Assembly (NCBI RefSeq): GCF_900103485.1
Contig: NZ_FNHW01000004.1
Span: forward strand, 1-64,000
From: Fictibacillus solisalsi
GTDB taxonomy: Bacteria > Bacillota > Bacilli > Bacillales > Fictibacillaceae
Length of the DNA: 64,000 bases
Direction of reading: 5' to 3'
Shown: in pieces, positions 10,791-20,498 of the stretch
Position numbering within the stretch: position 1 is the first letter of the stretch
Layout: each line of letters opens with the position of its first letter
Translations under genes and position numbers: made by a program
Notes under the pieces: model-generated
Databases searched by the model: none
The model's input: the letters and a program-made list of their open reading frames with translations, nothing else
Told to the model about the DNA's origin: nothing

Positions 10791-11432
10791 TCAAGTGAAA
10801 CTTTTACTTTTGACACCATACAAAAGCAGATGGGTCTGCATTTTTGTGTACTCTTCCAAACTATATTCTTTTCTGAGGCTCCAGCGGCGGAACGTCCACA
10901 TCTGGCCATGAACCAATATGTTGTGAGCCAGCAGTTTGACTTCCTCTTCGCACAGATCAAGCTCTCCCTGTTCCACGGTCTGCTTGATGAGCTCCTCAAA
11001 AATCGCTGTCATTTCCAGCTCTTTTTTCAATACATAAGGCAATGCTTCGCGTGACAGCGATTTGACTTCCTGATACATGACCAGCACTTCATCCTGCATT
11101 TCATCCACCACGTTAAAATAAACGGCAATCGCTTTTTTCACATGATCAATGCTGCCTTCTGTCATTCCGATCTGCTCGTTCAGCTTTTCCCTGACCCCTT
11201 CATAGATACTGTCACAAACCAGGTATAAAATATCTTCCTTTGACCGTATATATTCATAAAGCGTACCAATGCTGAAGCCGGACGCTTTTGCAATTTCCCT
11301 TGTAGTCGTCCGGTGGAAGCCATTTTCTTTAAACAGATTGACCGCTGCTTTGATCATTTCACCCCGCCTTTTTTGGATGAGTTTTTCATCCTTAACCAGC
11401 GAAGGTACTTCCTTTCTTGCCAATGGGGTCAC
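10791..11432 (-). CDS. TetR/AcrR-family regulator of the acyl-CoA operon
   Basis: A 213-residue repressor with an N-terminal TetR helix-turn-helix (TTREIAKASGFSIGTLYEYI, about residues 42-61) and an all-helical ligand domain of the TetR_C type found in FadR-like fatty-acid regulators. It sits inside the operon, overlapping meaB by 4 bases (GTGA) if the GTG start is right; a TTG at 11423 eight bases after AAGGAG is an equally good start. Its likely operator is the 18-bp palindrome ahead of the thiolase gene (16820-16837); the ligand is inferred to be an acyl-CoA. It is not shown to be FadR itself, whose operator type is found before fadF. Confidence 0.85.
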   Translation of the reverse strand: MTPLARKEVPSLVKDEKLIQKRRGEMIKAAVNLFKENGFHRTTTREIAKASGFSIGTLYEYIRSKEDILYLVCDSIYEGVREKLNEQIGMTEGSIDHVKKAIAVYFNVVDEMQDEVLVMYQEVKSLSREALPYVLKKELEMTAIFEELIKQTVEQGELDLCEEEVKLLAHNILVHGQMWTFRRWSLRKEYSLEEYTKMQTHLLLYGVKSKSFT

Positions 11433-12382
11433 TCCTTTCCTTCCTGGTTTTTATCCCATCGTTTAAGGATATTCTCTGCGGCAGTATAAGGATCGAGCCT
11501 TCCATCCTGCACGTCTGCTACCCACCGGTAGCCATCCGCGTCTTCTTTTAAAAGAAGGGTCCGCATCAGTTCATAGTGAACAACTTCAATCACTTCCTGC
11601 TTCAGGCTGCGCGCCCGCCGCTCGTCTCCCTCACCGCTCGCCTCCAGATAGGCACGATGCGCTTTTAGCTCGCCCCAAACTTCTTCAAGGCCTTTGTTCT
11701 GTACAGAAATAGTCTGGACCACAGGAGGCCGGTAAGGCGCATCATGCTTAACCAGATCAAGCATGCTGTCAATTTCGGACAGCAGTTTGGGCACTCCGGG
11801 AAGGTCCGCTTTATTCACGATGAACAAGTCGGCAATTTCCATAATCCCTGCTTTGAAAACCTGGACCACATCCCCGCTTCCGGGGTTTAAAACAACGGCA
11901 ATGCTGTCGGCAATCTTCATGATATCAAGCTCTGACTGGCCGACTCCGACCGTTTCAATCAAAATGATATCAAAGCCAAATGCATCCATCAGCCGAACGG
12001 TTTCCTTTGTCGTTCTCGCGAGGCCGCCGAGGCTCCCCCGCGTTCCCATGCTGCGAATGAAAACATCAGGATCTGTAAAGTGCTCACTCATGCGGACCCG
12101 GTCCCCCAAAATCGCACCTCCGCTGAACGGGCTGGTCGGATCAACCGCCACGACTCCGACGGTCAGGTTTTGCCTGCGAAGATAGGTGATCAGCCGGTTA
12201 ACAAGAGAGCTTTTGCCCGCACCGGGTGATCCAGTCAGACCCACATAATGGGCCTTCTTTTGCATCCCATGAATATCTTTTAACAGATCCAGCTTTTCAG
12301 CATGATCGTTTTCGACGTAGGAAATGGCTCTCGCAAGTGCCCGTTCATCTTTATTTTGTATGCGTTCGGCCAAAGGATGCAT
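11429..12382 (-). CDS. meaB: MeaB/ArgK-family GTPase, mutase chaperone
   Basis: G protein of the MeaB family that protects and reloads adenosylcobalamin mutases. The 317 residues contain the P-loop GLTGSPGAGKSS (about 48-59), VGVVAVDPTSPFSGGAILGDR, VETVGVGQSE and NKAD guanine-specificity motif. AGGAGG lies six bases before the ATG. The presence of a stand-alone MeaB in the same operon as IcmF, which already contains a G domain, suggests it serves another mutase or acts as a second chaperone. No methylmalonyl-CoA mutase subunits are in the window. Confidence 0.92.
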   Translation of the reverse strand: MHPLAERIQNKDERALARAISYVENDHAEKLDLLKDIHGMQKKAHYVGLTGSPGAGKSSLVNRLITYLRRQNLTVGVVAVDPTSPFSGGAILGDRVRMSEHFTDPDVFIRSMGTRGSLGGLARTTKETVRLMDAFGFDIILIETVGVGQSELDIMKIADSIAVVLNPGSGDVVQVFKAGIMEIADLFIVNKADLPGVPKLLSEIDSMLDLVKHDAPYRPPVVQTISVQNKGLEEVWGELKAHRAYLEASGEGDERRARSLKQEVIEVVHYELMRTLLLKEDADGYRWVADVQDGRLDPYTAAENILKRWDKNQEGKE

Positions 12383-12392
12383 GGTTTCCTCC

Positions 12393-13535
12393 TCAATCTT
12401 TCAGCAGCATTTTGGAAATGACCAGCCGCTGGATCTCCTGTGTTCCTTCATAAATTTGTGTAATTTTCGCATCACGCATATACCGTTCAACAGGGTACTC
12501 TTTTGTATACCCGTATCCACCGAATACTTGTACAGCATCGGTCGTAACTTCCATCGCAATGTCACCGGCATAAAGTTTGGACATGGCGGATTCTTTTCCA
12601 TAGGGCAATCCCTGACTCTCACGCCATGCCGCCTGATAGGTCAGAAGTCTTGCCGCTTCCACTTTGGTGGCCATATCGGCCAGTTTGAAGCCGACACCCT
12701 GATTCTGGCCGATCGACTTGCCAAACTGCTTTCTTTCTTTGGCATAGTTGACTGCGGCATCCAATGCGCCCTGGGCGATTCCAACAGCTTGGGCAGCGAT
12801 GCCGTTGCGTCCGCCGTCCAATGTCATCATAGCGATCTTAAAGCCTTCTCCTTCTTTGCCAAGAAGGTTCTCTGCAGGAATTCTGCAATCCTCCATGATC
12901 AGTTCCAGTGTTGGCGAAGAGCGGATGCCGAGTTTCTTTTCCTTTTTGCCAAACGAAAAACCAGGTGTTCCCTTCTCAATGATAAAAGCGGAGATGCCGC
13001 GGTGCCCTGCAGAAGAATCTGTCATGGCAAACACCACATAGATTTCAGCCTCACCAGCATTGGTAATAAAAATTTTAGAACCATTGATAATGTAGTCATC
13101 ACCGTCTTTTTGGGCGGTGGTTTTCATATTGGATGCATCGGATCCCGATCCTGGCTCAGTCAGTCCATAGGCTCCCATCTTCTTGCCTTCTGCCATCGGA
13201 CGCAGGAACTTCTGCTTCTGCTCTTCTGATCCAAATTTAAAGATGGGCCATCCTGCAAGAGAGGTATGGGCGGATAGCGTTACCCCGGTTGACGCACATA
13301 CGCGGGAAAGCTCCTCAACCGCAATCACATAGCCGAGATAGTCGCCGCCGATCCCGCCGTATTCTTCCGGCCAAGGAATGCCTGCCAGGCCAAGCTCTGC
13401 CATCTGATCAAAAAGATGCCGGTCAAAACGCTCTTCTTCATCCCGTTCTGCCGCTGTCGGCTCTACTTCATTTTTCGCAAAGTCCCGCACCATTTTACGG
13501 ATCATTTCGTGTTCTTCAGAAAGTTGAAACTGCAT
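12393..13535 (-). CDS. Acyl-CoA dehydrogenase 1
   Basis: Flavin enzyme that introduces the alpha-beta double bond in acyl-CoA, passing electrons to ETF. The 380-residue length and the motifs [29 protein letters not shown] and the C-terminal IYEGTQEIQ, whose glutamate is the catalytic base in the short-chain family, are all present. GGGAGG precedes the ATG. It is 18 bases from a second paralogue and both lie in the operon with thiolase and mutase. Chain-length or branched-chain preference cannot be read from sequence. Confidence 0.93.
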   Translation of the reverse strand: MQFQLSEEHEMIRKMVRDFAKNEVEPTAAERDEEERFDRHLFDQMAELGLAGIPWPEEYGGIGGDYLGYVIAVEELSRVCASTGVTLSAHTSLAGWPIFKFGSEEQKQKFLRPMAEGKKMGAYGLTEPGSGSDASNMKTTAQKDGDDYIINGSKIFITNAGEAEIYVVFAMTDSSAGHRGISAFIIEKGTPGFSFGKKEKKLGIRSSPTLELIMEDCRIPAENLLGKEGEGFKIAMMTLDGGRNGIAAQAVGIAQGALDAAVNYAKERKQFGKSIGQNQGVGFKLADMATKVEAARLLTYQAAWRESQGLPYGKESAMSKLYAGDIAMEVTTDAVQVFGGYGYTKEYPVERYMRDAKITQIYEGTQEIQRLVISKMLLKD

Positions 13536-13553
13536 GTTCTCGTGCCTCCCGGT

Positions 13554-14696
13554 TTAATCTTCTAATAGTTGCTTGCTTAGTACGATTCGTTGAATTTCAC
13601 TCGTTCCTTCATAAATTTCACAGACTTTTGCATCCCGAAACAGCCGTTCCACAGGATATTCCTTCGTGTAGCCATAGCCGCCATGAACCTGTATGGCATC
13701 AATGGCTACTTTCATGGCCGTTTGTGAAGAGACAAGTTTGGCCATGGACGCTTCTTTTTTGCAAGGAATGCCGAGATTACGCAAATGTGCCGCGCGATAG
13801 GTCAGCAGTTTAGCTGCTTCCACCTTTGTAGCCATATCGGCAAGCATAAAGGCGAGGCCTTGCTGGGCACCGATTGGTTTTCCAAACTGCTTGCGCTGTT
13901 TTGCATATTCAACGGAGTATTGAAGTCCTGCATCCGCAATTCCCAGTGACTGGGCAGCAATGCCGATTCTTCCTGCCTCCAGATTGCTCAGGGCAATTTT
14001 AAAACCTTCGCCCTCTTCTCCAAGACGGTTTTCCACAGGTACTTCTGCCTGCTCAAAGATAATTTCACAGGTATTGGACCCGTTCAGCCCCATTTTCTTT
14101 TCTTTTTTTCCTATGGAGAAGCCCGGGGTATTTTTTTCAACCACAAAGGCGGAGATTCCTCTCGATCCTGCCTCCGGCGAGGTAGAAGCAAATACGATAT
14201 ACGTATCTGCAGCCCCTGCATTCGTAATGAAGATCTTGGAGCCGTCCAGGATGTACTTATCACCTTTTTTTACGGCTTTTGTTTTGAGAGCAGCCGCATC
14301 AGATCCTGCTCCAGGCTCGGTCAGGGCAAAAGCCCCGAGGTATTCACCGCCCGCAAGCTTTGGTATAAACCGCTTCTTTTGTTCTTCATTTCCGAAATAA
14401 AGAATTGGGTTGGTTCCGACACTTGTATGCACGGAAAGGATAACTCCAACCGAGGCACTCACCTTCGATAACTCATGAATAGCGATGATGTAGGAGGTGT
14501 AATCCATGCCTGCTCCGCCGTATTCCTCGGGAATGGGAATGCCCATCAGGCCGAGGCCTGCCATTTTTTTTATAATCGCTGTTGGAAACTGATCTTTTTC
14601 ATCCATCTCATCGATAATCGGTGCAATTTCTTTCTGTGCAAAATCCCGCACCATCTTTTGCATCATGAGCTGTTCTTCTGTAAACGTGAGATTCAC
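13554..14696 (-). CDS. Acyl-CoA dehydrogenase 2
   Basis: Paralogue of the neighbouring dehydrogenase, also 380 residues, with [30 protein letters not shown] and IYEGTSEIQRIV (catalytic Glu). It resembles butyryl-CoA dehydrogenase/AcdA proteins. A GTG start at 14696 is supported by AGGGGGAATGAAAC before it. Two such enzymes side by side would cover different substrates, for example linear short-chain and branched-chain acyl-CoA, which fits the presence of IcmF; this division is inference. Confidence 0.93.
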   Translation of the reverse strand: MNLTFTEEQLMMQKMVRDFAQKEIAPIIDEMDEKDQFPTAIIKKMAGLGLMGIPIPEEYGGAGMDYTSYIIAIHELSKVSASVGVILSVHTSVGTNPILYFGNEEQKKRFIPKLAGGEYLGAFALTEPGAGSDAAALKTKAVKKGDKYILDGSKIFITNAGAADTYIVFASTSPEAGSRGISAFVVEKNTPGFSIGKKEKKMGLNGSNTCEIIFEQAEVPVENRLGEEGEGFKIALSNLEAGRIGIAAQSLGIADAGLQYSVEYAKQRKQFGKPIGAQQGLAFMLADMATKVEAAKLLTYRAAHLRNLGIPCKKEASMAKLVSSQTAMKVAIDAIQVHGGYGYTKEYPVERLFRDAKVCEIYEGTSEIQRIVLSKQLLED

Positions 14697-14727
14697 GTTT
14701 CATTCCCCCTGTCACGCTTTTCTGCCC

Positions 14728-15579
14728 TCAGTTATACGTGTAAAACCCCTTGCCGGTTTTCTTTCCGAGCCAGCCTGCCTTTACATATTTACGCAAAAGC
14801 GGGCATGGGCGGTATTTATCGTCCCCAAACCCTTCATGAAGGGTTTCCATGATATAAAGACAGGTATCGAGGCCGATGAAGTCAGCCAATGTGAGCGGTC
14901 CCATTGGATGGTTCATTCCCAGTTTCATAATTTCATCTATAGCTTCAGGCTCCGCGACACCTTCATATAGAGCAAAAATAGCTTCATTGATCATCGGCAT
15001 TAAAATCCGGTTGGAGATAAAACCGGGGAAATCCTGTACTTCCACAGGAACCTTGCCGATTTTTTGGGTGATGGATTCTATCGTTTCGTATACTTCATCG
15101 CTTGTCTGCAGCCCGCGGATAATCTCTACGAGTTTCATGACCGGCACCGGATTCATAAAGTGCATGCCAATGACTTTCTCCGGCCGCTTCGTAACCGCTG
15201 CAATTTCAGTAATCGGCAGGGAGGAGGTATTGCTCGCAAGGATTGCGTGCTCCGGTGCCATTTCATCAAGCATTTTAAATACCTGTGTTTTCACATCCAT
15301 GTTTTCCACGACAGCCTCGATGATCAAATCGGCTTCTGCAGCGTTTTGGATGCTGGTGGATGGAAGGAGACGGTTTAAAACACCATCCCTGTCTTCCGGC
15401 GTCATTCGGCCTTTGTCCACCTGACGGGACAATTGGGATCCGATCGATGACATTCCCTTTTGGACATATTCTTCCTTCAGGTCATGAAGATACACTTTAT
15501 AATTGGCCATGGCGCAAACCTGCGCAATGCCTGAGCCCATTTGTCCGGCTCCGATGACCATGATGGTTTGAACGTTCAT
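14728..15579 (-). CDS. hbd: 3-hydroxybutyryl-CoA dehydrogenase
   Basis: NAD(P)-dependent oxidoreductase of the 3-hydroxyacyl-CoA dehydrogenase family, 283 residues. The Rossmann motif GAGQMGSGIAQ is at residues 10-20, followed by SNTSSLPITEIA and GMHFMNPVPVMKLVEI with the catalytic His, then the helical C-terminal domain ending LGKKTGKGFYTYN. It converts 3-hydroxyacyl-CoA to 3-ketoacyl-CoA. The gene is 20 bases downstream of the thiolase gene and 31 bases before acyl-CoA dehydrogenase 2. AAGGGGGAATTATTT precedes the ATG. Confidence 0.95.
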   Translation of the reverse strand: MNVQTIMVIGAGQMGSGIAQVCAMANYKVYLHDLKEEYVQKGMSSIGSQLSRQVDKGRMTPEDRDGVLNRLLPSTSIQNAAEADLIIEAVVENMDVKTQVFKMLDEMAPEHAILASNTSSLPITEIAAVTKRPEKVIGMHFMNPVPVMKLVEIIRGLQTSDEVYETIESITQKIGKVPVEVQDFPGFISNRILMPMINEAIFALYEGVAEPEAIDEIMKLGMNHPMGPLTLADFIGLDTCLYIMETLHEGFGDDKYRPCPLLRKYVKAGWLGKKTGKGFYTYN

Positions 15580-15599
15580 AAATAATTCCCCCTTTTTAT

Positions 15600-16781
15600 T
15601 TACTTCACTTCAAGCAGGATTGCGTCGCCTTGCCCGCCTCCTGAACAGATCGATGCAATTCCGAGTCCGCCTCCCCGGCGTTTTAACTCATGAATCAATG
15701 ACACAATGATTCTTGCGCCGCTGGCTCCGATCGGGTGTCCCAGTGCCACCGCACCGCCGTTTACATTAACCTTCTCCAAATCAAGCCCGGCCAGTTCCGC
15801 ACTTGTCAATGCAACAGCCGCAAACGCCTCGTTAATTTCAAACAAATCAATATCCTCCAGGGATTTCCCTGTTTTCTTCAACAATTCATTGATAACCAGA
15901 CCCGGCGTTTTCGGAAAATCCTTCGCTTCCACCGCAATGGCTGTATGACCAAGAATGGTGGCCATAATTTCTTTTTCCTCTTTTTTGGCCCGTTCCTCTG
16001 ACATAAGAACAAGTGCCGCCGCCCCGTCATTTACGCCAGGAGCATTTCCTGCCGATATGGTTCCATCAGCAGAAAAAACTGGAGCCAGCTTGGATAACCG
16101 TTCGAGAGAAGTATCCTTTCTTGGTGCCTCATCAGCTGAAACAACAACCGGATCTCCTTTTCGCTGAGGGACCTCAACAGAAATTATTTCTTCAGCAAAC
16201 GTTCCGTTATCTGTAGCGGCTACGGCCCGCTGGTGACTGCGCAATGCCCACTCATCCTGTTTTTCCCGGGAGATTTCCAGTTCCTTTGCCACATCGTTTC
16301 CATAGGTACCCATGTGTACGCCTGTAAAAGAACAGGTAAGGCCGTCATGCGTCATCAAGTCTTTCACCTGGCCATCTCCCATCCGGTAACCCCAACGCGC
16401 CTTTGGAAGAATATATGGTGCATTGCTCATGGATTCCATTCCACCTGCCACAATCAGGTTTTCATCTCCCGCACGTATAATCTGATCCCCTATGGTGACA
16501 CTCCGCATCCCCGATGCACAGACTTTGTTGATGGTTTCTGTCTTTACTTCCCAGGGCAGTCCTGCTTTTTGGGCAGCCTGGCGTGAAGGAATTTGCCCCT
16601 GTCCGCCTTGAAGCACACAGCCCATGATCAGCTCACCCACCTGATCTGCTTTAACATTCGCTCTCTTTAGCGCCTCCTTAACGGCCACTGCGCCAAGATC
16701 GGAAGCCGACAGTGTTCTTAACCCTCCTCCAAATTTTCCAATGGGTGTACGGACACCACTGACAATTACGGTTTTCGCCAT
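15600..16781 (-). CDS. Acetyl-CoA C-acetyltransferase (thiolase)
   Basis: Thiolase that cleaves acetoacetyl-CoA or condenses two acetyl-CoA. The open frame extends 72 codons upstream, but the family start [15 protein letters not shown] at 16781 has AGGGAGG six bases before it, giving 393 residues. Active-site Cys88 ([10 protein letters not shown]), the HP in GHPIGASG and the second cysteine in CSGGGQGDA are intact. First gene of the operon thiolase-hbd-acd-acd-meaB-tetR-icmF. A cre site and an 18-bp palindrome lie 18-56 bases upstream. Confidence 0.95.
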   Translation of the reverse strand: MAKTVIVSGVRTPIGKFGGGLRTLSASDLGAVAVKEALKRANVKADQVGELIMGCVLQGGQGQIPSRQAAQKAGLPWEVKTETINKVCASGMRSVTIGDQIIRAGDENLIVAGGMESMSNAPYILPKARWGYRMGDGQVKDLMTHDGLTCSFTGVHMGTYGNDVAKELEISREKQDEWALRSHQRAVAATDNGTFAEEIISVEVPQRKGDPVVVSADEAPRKDTSLERLSKLAPVFSADGTISAGNAPGVNDGAAALVLMSEERAKKEEKEIMATILGHTAIAVEAKDFPKTPGLVINELLKKTGKSLEDIDLFEINEAFAAVALTSAELAGLDLEKVNVNGGAVALGHPIGASGARIIVSLIHELKRRGGGLGIASICSGGGQGDAILLEVK

Positions 16782-16799
16782 TCTGATTACCTCCCTTAT

Positions 16800-16813
16800 A
16801 GTAAACGCTTTCA
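16800..16813 (-). promoter_or_regulatory. cre site (CcpA) before the thiolase operon
   Basis: AGTAAACGCTTTCA matches the catabolite-responsive element TGTAAACGCTTTCA at 13 of 14 positions. It lies directly upstream of the thiolase ribosome binding site, a position where CcpA would block transcription, so glucose repression of acyl-CoA catabolism is likely. Confidence 0.7.
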
Positions 16814-16819
16814 ACTTGT

Positions 16820-16837
16820 ACTGAGCGAACGCTCGGT
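16820..16837. promoter_or_regulatory. TetR-type operator palindrome before the thiolase operon
   Basis: ACTGAGCGAACGCTCGGT is an 18-bp palindrome with one imperfect pair, typical in size and form for TetR operators of fatty-acid regulators. It shares the pattern TGARYGARCRYTCR with the FadR-like site before fadF but differs at the Y/R positions. The TetR gene in the same operon is the obvious candidate binder. Confidence 0.65.
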
Positions 16838-16890
16838 CGATCCTTTTCCAAGGAGTAACCTGCAGCCCAAAGGACAGCAGGTTGCTCTTT

Positions 16891-19035
16891 TTATTGGATG
16901 ACTTGTTTTTCAGGCTGGAATAGGGAACGTTCAAGAATCTCAACGACATCCAGCGTTTGTACCTGATCTTCCACTTCCTTGGCTTTTGTACCATCACTTA
17001 GCATGGTCAGGCAATACGGGCAGCCGCTTCCGATCATGGTCGGATTTACCTCAAGCGCCTGTTCGGTTCGGGCCACGTTTACACGCTGGCCGGCTTTCTC
17101 TTCCATCCACATCATGCCTCCGCCGGCGCCGCAGCACATGCCGTTTTGGCGATTGCGGTTCATTTCAACGAGCTTTACACCCGGAATGGCTTTTAAAATC
17201 TCACGCGGTGGCTCATAAACCTCATTGTAGCGGCCGAGATAGCAGGAATCATGGTAGGTAATGACTTCATCCACTTCAAACTTCGGCGTAATCCGTCCTT
17301 CCTTGACCCACTCTGCCAAAAGCTCGGTATGATGATATACTTCTCCATCAAAACCGAATTCAGGGTACTCATTTTTAAACGTATTGTACGCGTGAGGATC
17401 AATCGTAATGATCTTCTTTACATTGTGTTTTTCAAACAGTGCGATGTTGCTGGTGCAAATTTCCTGGAATAAGAACTCGTTTCCGATTCGTCTTGGTGTG
17501 TCTCCTGAGTTTTTCTCCTTGTTGCCGAGGATGGCAAATTTCACACCTGCTTCATTCATGATCTTCGCGAAAGCAAGGGCAATCTTTTGGCTTCGGTTAT
17601 CATAAGCTCCCATTGAGCTGACCCAGAACAGATATTCAAACTCTTCCCCGGCCTTCTCCACTTCTTTAACTGTCGGAATGGCAACGTCTTCGCGAAGCTC
17701 CCTCCAGTTCTCTCTTTCTTTCTTCGAGATTCCCCATGGATTTCCTTGTTTTTCGATATTTTGGATGGCGCGTTTGGCGTCAGCATCCACTTTACCTTCC
17801 GTGAGAACAAGATAGCGCCGCATATCAATAATCTTATCCACGTGCTCATTCATAACAGGACATTGATCTTCACAGTTTCTGCAAGTTGTACATGCCCAGA
17901 TCTCTTCCTCGGTCATGACGTCCCCGATCAGTTCAATATTGTACTCAAATTTAAGGGCTGAGCTGCCTTCAGTGGCTGCAGCCATTTCTTTCGCTGCAGC
18001 ACCTTTTCCTGCTGCTTCAAAAGCAATTTGATTGCCTCTCGTATTTGAAAAAGCAAATGCAGGCATCCATGGTGTGCGTGAGGTGACAGCTGCTCCTTTT
18101 TCTGTAAGGTGATCTCTTATTTTTATAATCATATCCATCGGCGAAAGCATTTTGCCTGTTCCGGTCGCCGGACATACATTGGTACAGCGTCCGCATTCCA
18201 CACAGGCATACAGGTCAACCAATTGCTTCTGGTTAAAGTCTTCCACTCGGTTAACCCCGAACACTTCCTGCGTTTCATCCTCAAAATTGATGGATGACAG
18301 CTTTCCTACTTTATCTTTTCGCCCAAGCCACACATTGAGCGGGCCCGCGATCAAGTGCGCATGCTTTGACTGCGGAACATAGACGAGGAAGGTCAGCAGA
18401 AACAGCAAGTGAACCCACCAGGCGATAAAAAACACAGTTACAACTGCAGGCTCCGGCAACCAGCCAAAAAGAGAGGCCAGGCCTGAGGCAATGGGTGCGG
18501 TCCAGTGAAGCTCGAGATTGTGCCAAAGAATTTCCATGGCATTGCCAAGAAGTACCGAAAGCATGAGACCGCCAATGAAAAGCAGGACAAGCCCTGCCTT
18601 AAATCCGCGTTTCAGACGGACAAGCTTTTCCACATATCTGCGGTAAAACGCCCATACGACTGCGACCAGGATCACAAACGTAACGATTTCCTGGAAAAAC
18701 GTGAAAGCAGGATAAACCGGTCCCAACGGCAGGTGCGATCCAGGCGCAAGCCCTTTCCAAATAAAATCAATCGCACCAAATTGAACGAGGAGAAATCCAT
18801 AGAAAAACATGACATGGATTGCACCGCTCTTTTTATCTTTTAAAAGCTTTTTCTGACCGAACACATTAACCAGCACCGCTTTTATGCGTTCCTGGACAGT
18901 ATGGTCGAATTCCACTTTTTTTCCCATTTTGATGAATTCATACCGCGTTTTGACCACATAGGCAAATAAATAAATGGCGTAAGCGGTTACAAGAATAAAG
19001 GCAATCCAGTTTAAAATCAGCAGGCCGTTCATCAT
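16891..19035 (-). CDS. fadF: Iron-sulfur heterodisulfide reductase-like membrane protein FadF
   Basis: Membrane electron-transfer protein thought to accept electrons from acyl-CoA dehydrogenases through ETF (B. subtilis YwjF/FadF). From the ATG at 19035, with AAGGGAG before it, the protein has about 714 residues: five or six N-terminal membrane helices related to nitrate reductase gamma, two 4Fe-4S motifs ([12 protein letters not shown] and [12 protein letters not shown]) and two CCG domains (CYLGRYN and [11 protein letters not shown]) typical of HdrB. The longer frame begins 16 codons earlier without a binding site. A FadR-like palindrome overlaps its promoter, matching the FadR control known for fadF. 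Confidence 0.93.
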   Translation of the reverse strand: MMNGLLILNWIAFILVTAYAIYLFAYVVKTRYEFIKMGKKVEFDHTVQERIKAVLVNVFGQKKLLKDKKSGAIHVMFFYGFLLVQFGAIDFIWKGLAPGSHLPLGPVYPAFTFFQEIVTFVILVAVVWAFYRRYVEKLVRLKRGFKAGLVLLFIGGLMLSVLLGNAMEILWHNLELHWTAPIASGLASLFGWLPEPAVVTVFFIAWWVHLLFLLTFLVYVPQSKHAHLIAGPLNVWLGRKDKVGKLSSINFEDETQEVFGVNRVEDFNQKQLVDLYACVECGRCTNVCPATGTGKMLSPMDMIIKIRDHLTEKGAAVTSRTPWMPAFAFSNTRGNQIAFEAAGKGAAAKEMAAATEGSSALKFEYNIELIGDVMTEEEIWACTTCRNCEDQCPVMNEHVDKIIDMRRYLVLTEGKVDADAKRAIQNIEKQGNPWGISKKERENWRELREDVAIPTVKEVEKAGEEFEYLFWVSSMGAYDNRSQKIALAFAKIMNEAGVKFAILGNKEKNSGDTPRRIGNEFLFQEICTSNIALFEKHNVKKIITIDPHAYNTFKNEYPEFGFDGEVYHHTELLAEWVKEGRITPKFEVDEVITYHDSCYLGRYNEVYEPPREILKAIPGVKLVEMNRNRQNGMCCGAGGGMMWMEEKAGQRVNVARTEQALEVNPTMIGSGCPYCLTMLSDGTKAKEVEDQVQTLDVVEILERSLFQPEKQVIQ

Positions 19036-19123
19036 TATGCTCCCTTCACCTTTGTCTGTAGCTTCCCCTTTTCCATGGCACATCTTGATTTATTATTCAA
19101 AAAGGGTTGAATTTTCTGAACCC

Positions 19124-19157
19124 ATTATATCATAAAAAAGAAATGAATGAGCATTCA
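19124..19157 (-). promoter_or_regulatory. fadF promoter with FadR-like operator
   Basis: On the minus strand TGATATAAT (extended -10, hexamer at 19124-19129) lies upstream of fadF. The perfect 14-bp palindrome TGAATGAGCATTCA (19144-19157) covers the -35 area. It matches the TGAATGA..TCATTCA core reported for FadR of B. subtilis. The palindrome could also affect the divergent cls gene. Confidence 0.7.
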
Positions 19158-19236
19158 GTCAATATTATTTAAAAAATTTTTTCTGTGCCTTTTGGAAAGA
19201 CTAAACACCACTGATCCTATGAAAAGGAGGGAAATT

Positions 19237-20433
19237 GTGGTTGCTGTTATTGTTATTGTTCTTATCCTATTACTGTTTCTGTTCTTTTTTATCTGGCTCG
19301 ACTTTTACCTGGGAAGAAAAAACGTTCAGCGGCATGAGATCAAAACGCCTTCCCCGTGCAGCGGAAATGCCGCACTGCTGACCACAGGCACACAATTTTT
19401 CGATACGCTGTTCGAGGAAGTTGAAAAGGCGCGCCATCATGTGCATATTCAGTTTTATATCTACCACGAGGACTGCATCGGTAAGGAGATGTCCACTCTT
19501 CTGAAGAAAAAAGCAAAAGAAGGCGTCAATGTCCGGCTTTTGGTGGATTATATGGGCAGTTTTTTTCTTAAAAAGAAGGCGATTCGGGAATTAAAAAAGG
19601 CCGGCGTTCAATTTGCCTACAGCTTTACGCCTGGTTTTCCCTACTTTTTTTATAAGCTGAACCGCAGAAACCACCGGAAAATTACAATTATCGACGGAAA
19701 CAGGGGGTTTATGGGCGGATTCAATGTGGGAGATGAATATTTAGGCAGGGATCCGAAACTTGGCTATTGGAGGGATTATCATTTGCAGCTGAGCGGACCG
19801 GTTATGCATACCTTTCAACAACAATTTATGATGGACTGGGAAACAGCCAGCGGTGAAAAAATCAGCGGCAGCGGGTATTTTCCAGAGCTTGAAGAAGGTC
19901 CAGTCAAAATCACCGCCCTTTTTTCAGCCAAAGATATTTATTCTTTTTGTCTGCAGCAAATTAATCAGGCTCAAATCAGCATCACCATCGGTTCTCCCTA
20001 TTTTATTCCTGACCGAGCACTTCAGAATGCGCTTCTTGATGCCATAAAGCGCGGGGTAGAGGTTACCCTGCTTGTGCCCATGAAGTCAGATCATCTGCTG
20101 GTCAAGGAAGCTTCGTATTTTTATTTTAAAGACCTGCTGGAGGCAGGCTGCATCATTGAAGAATATTATGAAGGTTTTTTTCATGCGAAAGTTTTTTTGG
20201 TGGATGATAAAATTTGCGATATTGGAACAGCCAACTTTGATCAGAGAAGTTTTTTTACCAATTCGGAGGTCAATTGCATATTTGAAGACCGTGGTCTGAT
20301 TGAGGAAGCAAAAAAGGCAATCAAAGAAGATCTGGACCGTTCGGAGACCCTCACTATGACCGTCTGGGAGCGGATGTCGTATTGGAAAAAAGCAAAAATC
20401 CTGTTTTCTAAAGTTTTTTCACCTTTTTTATAA
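19237..20433 (+). CDS. cls: Cardiolipin synthase-type phospholipase D protein
   Basis: Membrane enzyme that joins two phosphatidylglycerol molecules into cardiolipin. The open frame starts earlier, but GTG at 19237 is six bases after AAGGAGGG, giving 398 residues as in B. subtilis YwjE. A hydrophobic N-terminal segment (VVAVIVIVLILLLFLFFF) anchors it. Two HKD motifs are present: NHRKITIIDGNRGFMGGFN and FHAKVFLVDDKICDIGTANFD. YwjE-type proteins are one of several Cls paralogues in bacilli and may be stress-specific; activity is assumed from the family. Confidence 0.9.
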   Translation: MVAVIVIVLILLLFLFFFIWLDFYLGRKNVQRHEIKTPSPCSGNAALLTTGTQFFDTLFEEVEKARHHVHIQFYIYHEDCIGKEMSTLLKKKAKEGVNVRLLVDYMGSFFLKKKAIRELKKAGVQFAYSFTPGFPYFFYKLNRRNHRKITIIDGNRGFMGGFNVGDEYLGRDPKLGYWRDYHLQLSGPVMHTFQQQFMMDWETASGEKISGSGYFPELEEGPVKITALFSAKDIYSFCLQQINQAQISITIGSPYFIPDRALQNALLDAIKRGVEVTLLVPMKSDHLLVKEASYFYFKDLLEAGCIIEEYYEGFFHAKVFLVDDKICDIGTANFDQRSFFTNSEVNCIFEDRGLIEEAKKAIKEDLDRSETLTMTVWERMSYWKKAKILFSKVFSPFL

Positions 20434-20498
20434 GTTTTGTTTACTGAATTCTGATTTGGTGAATGAATTAGTACTACTCGAGTTAAGGAGCTGCTCTA

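Noticed and set aside
12324-13229. 301-residue plus-strand frame
   Set aside because: Antisense to acyl-CoA dehydrogenase 1; no binding site and no recognisable domain.
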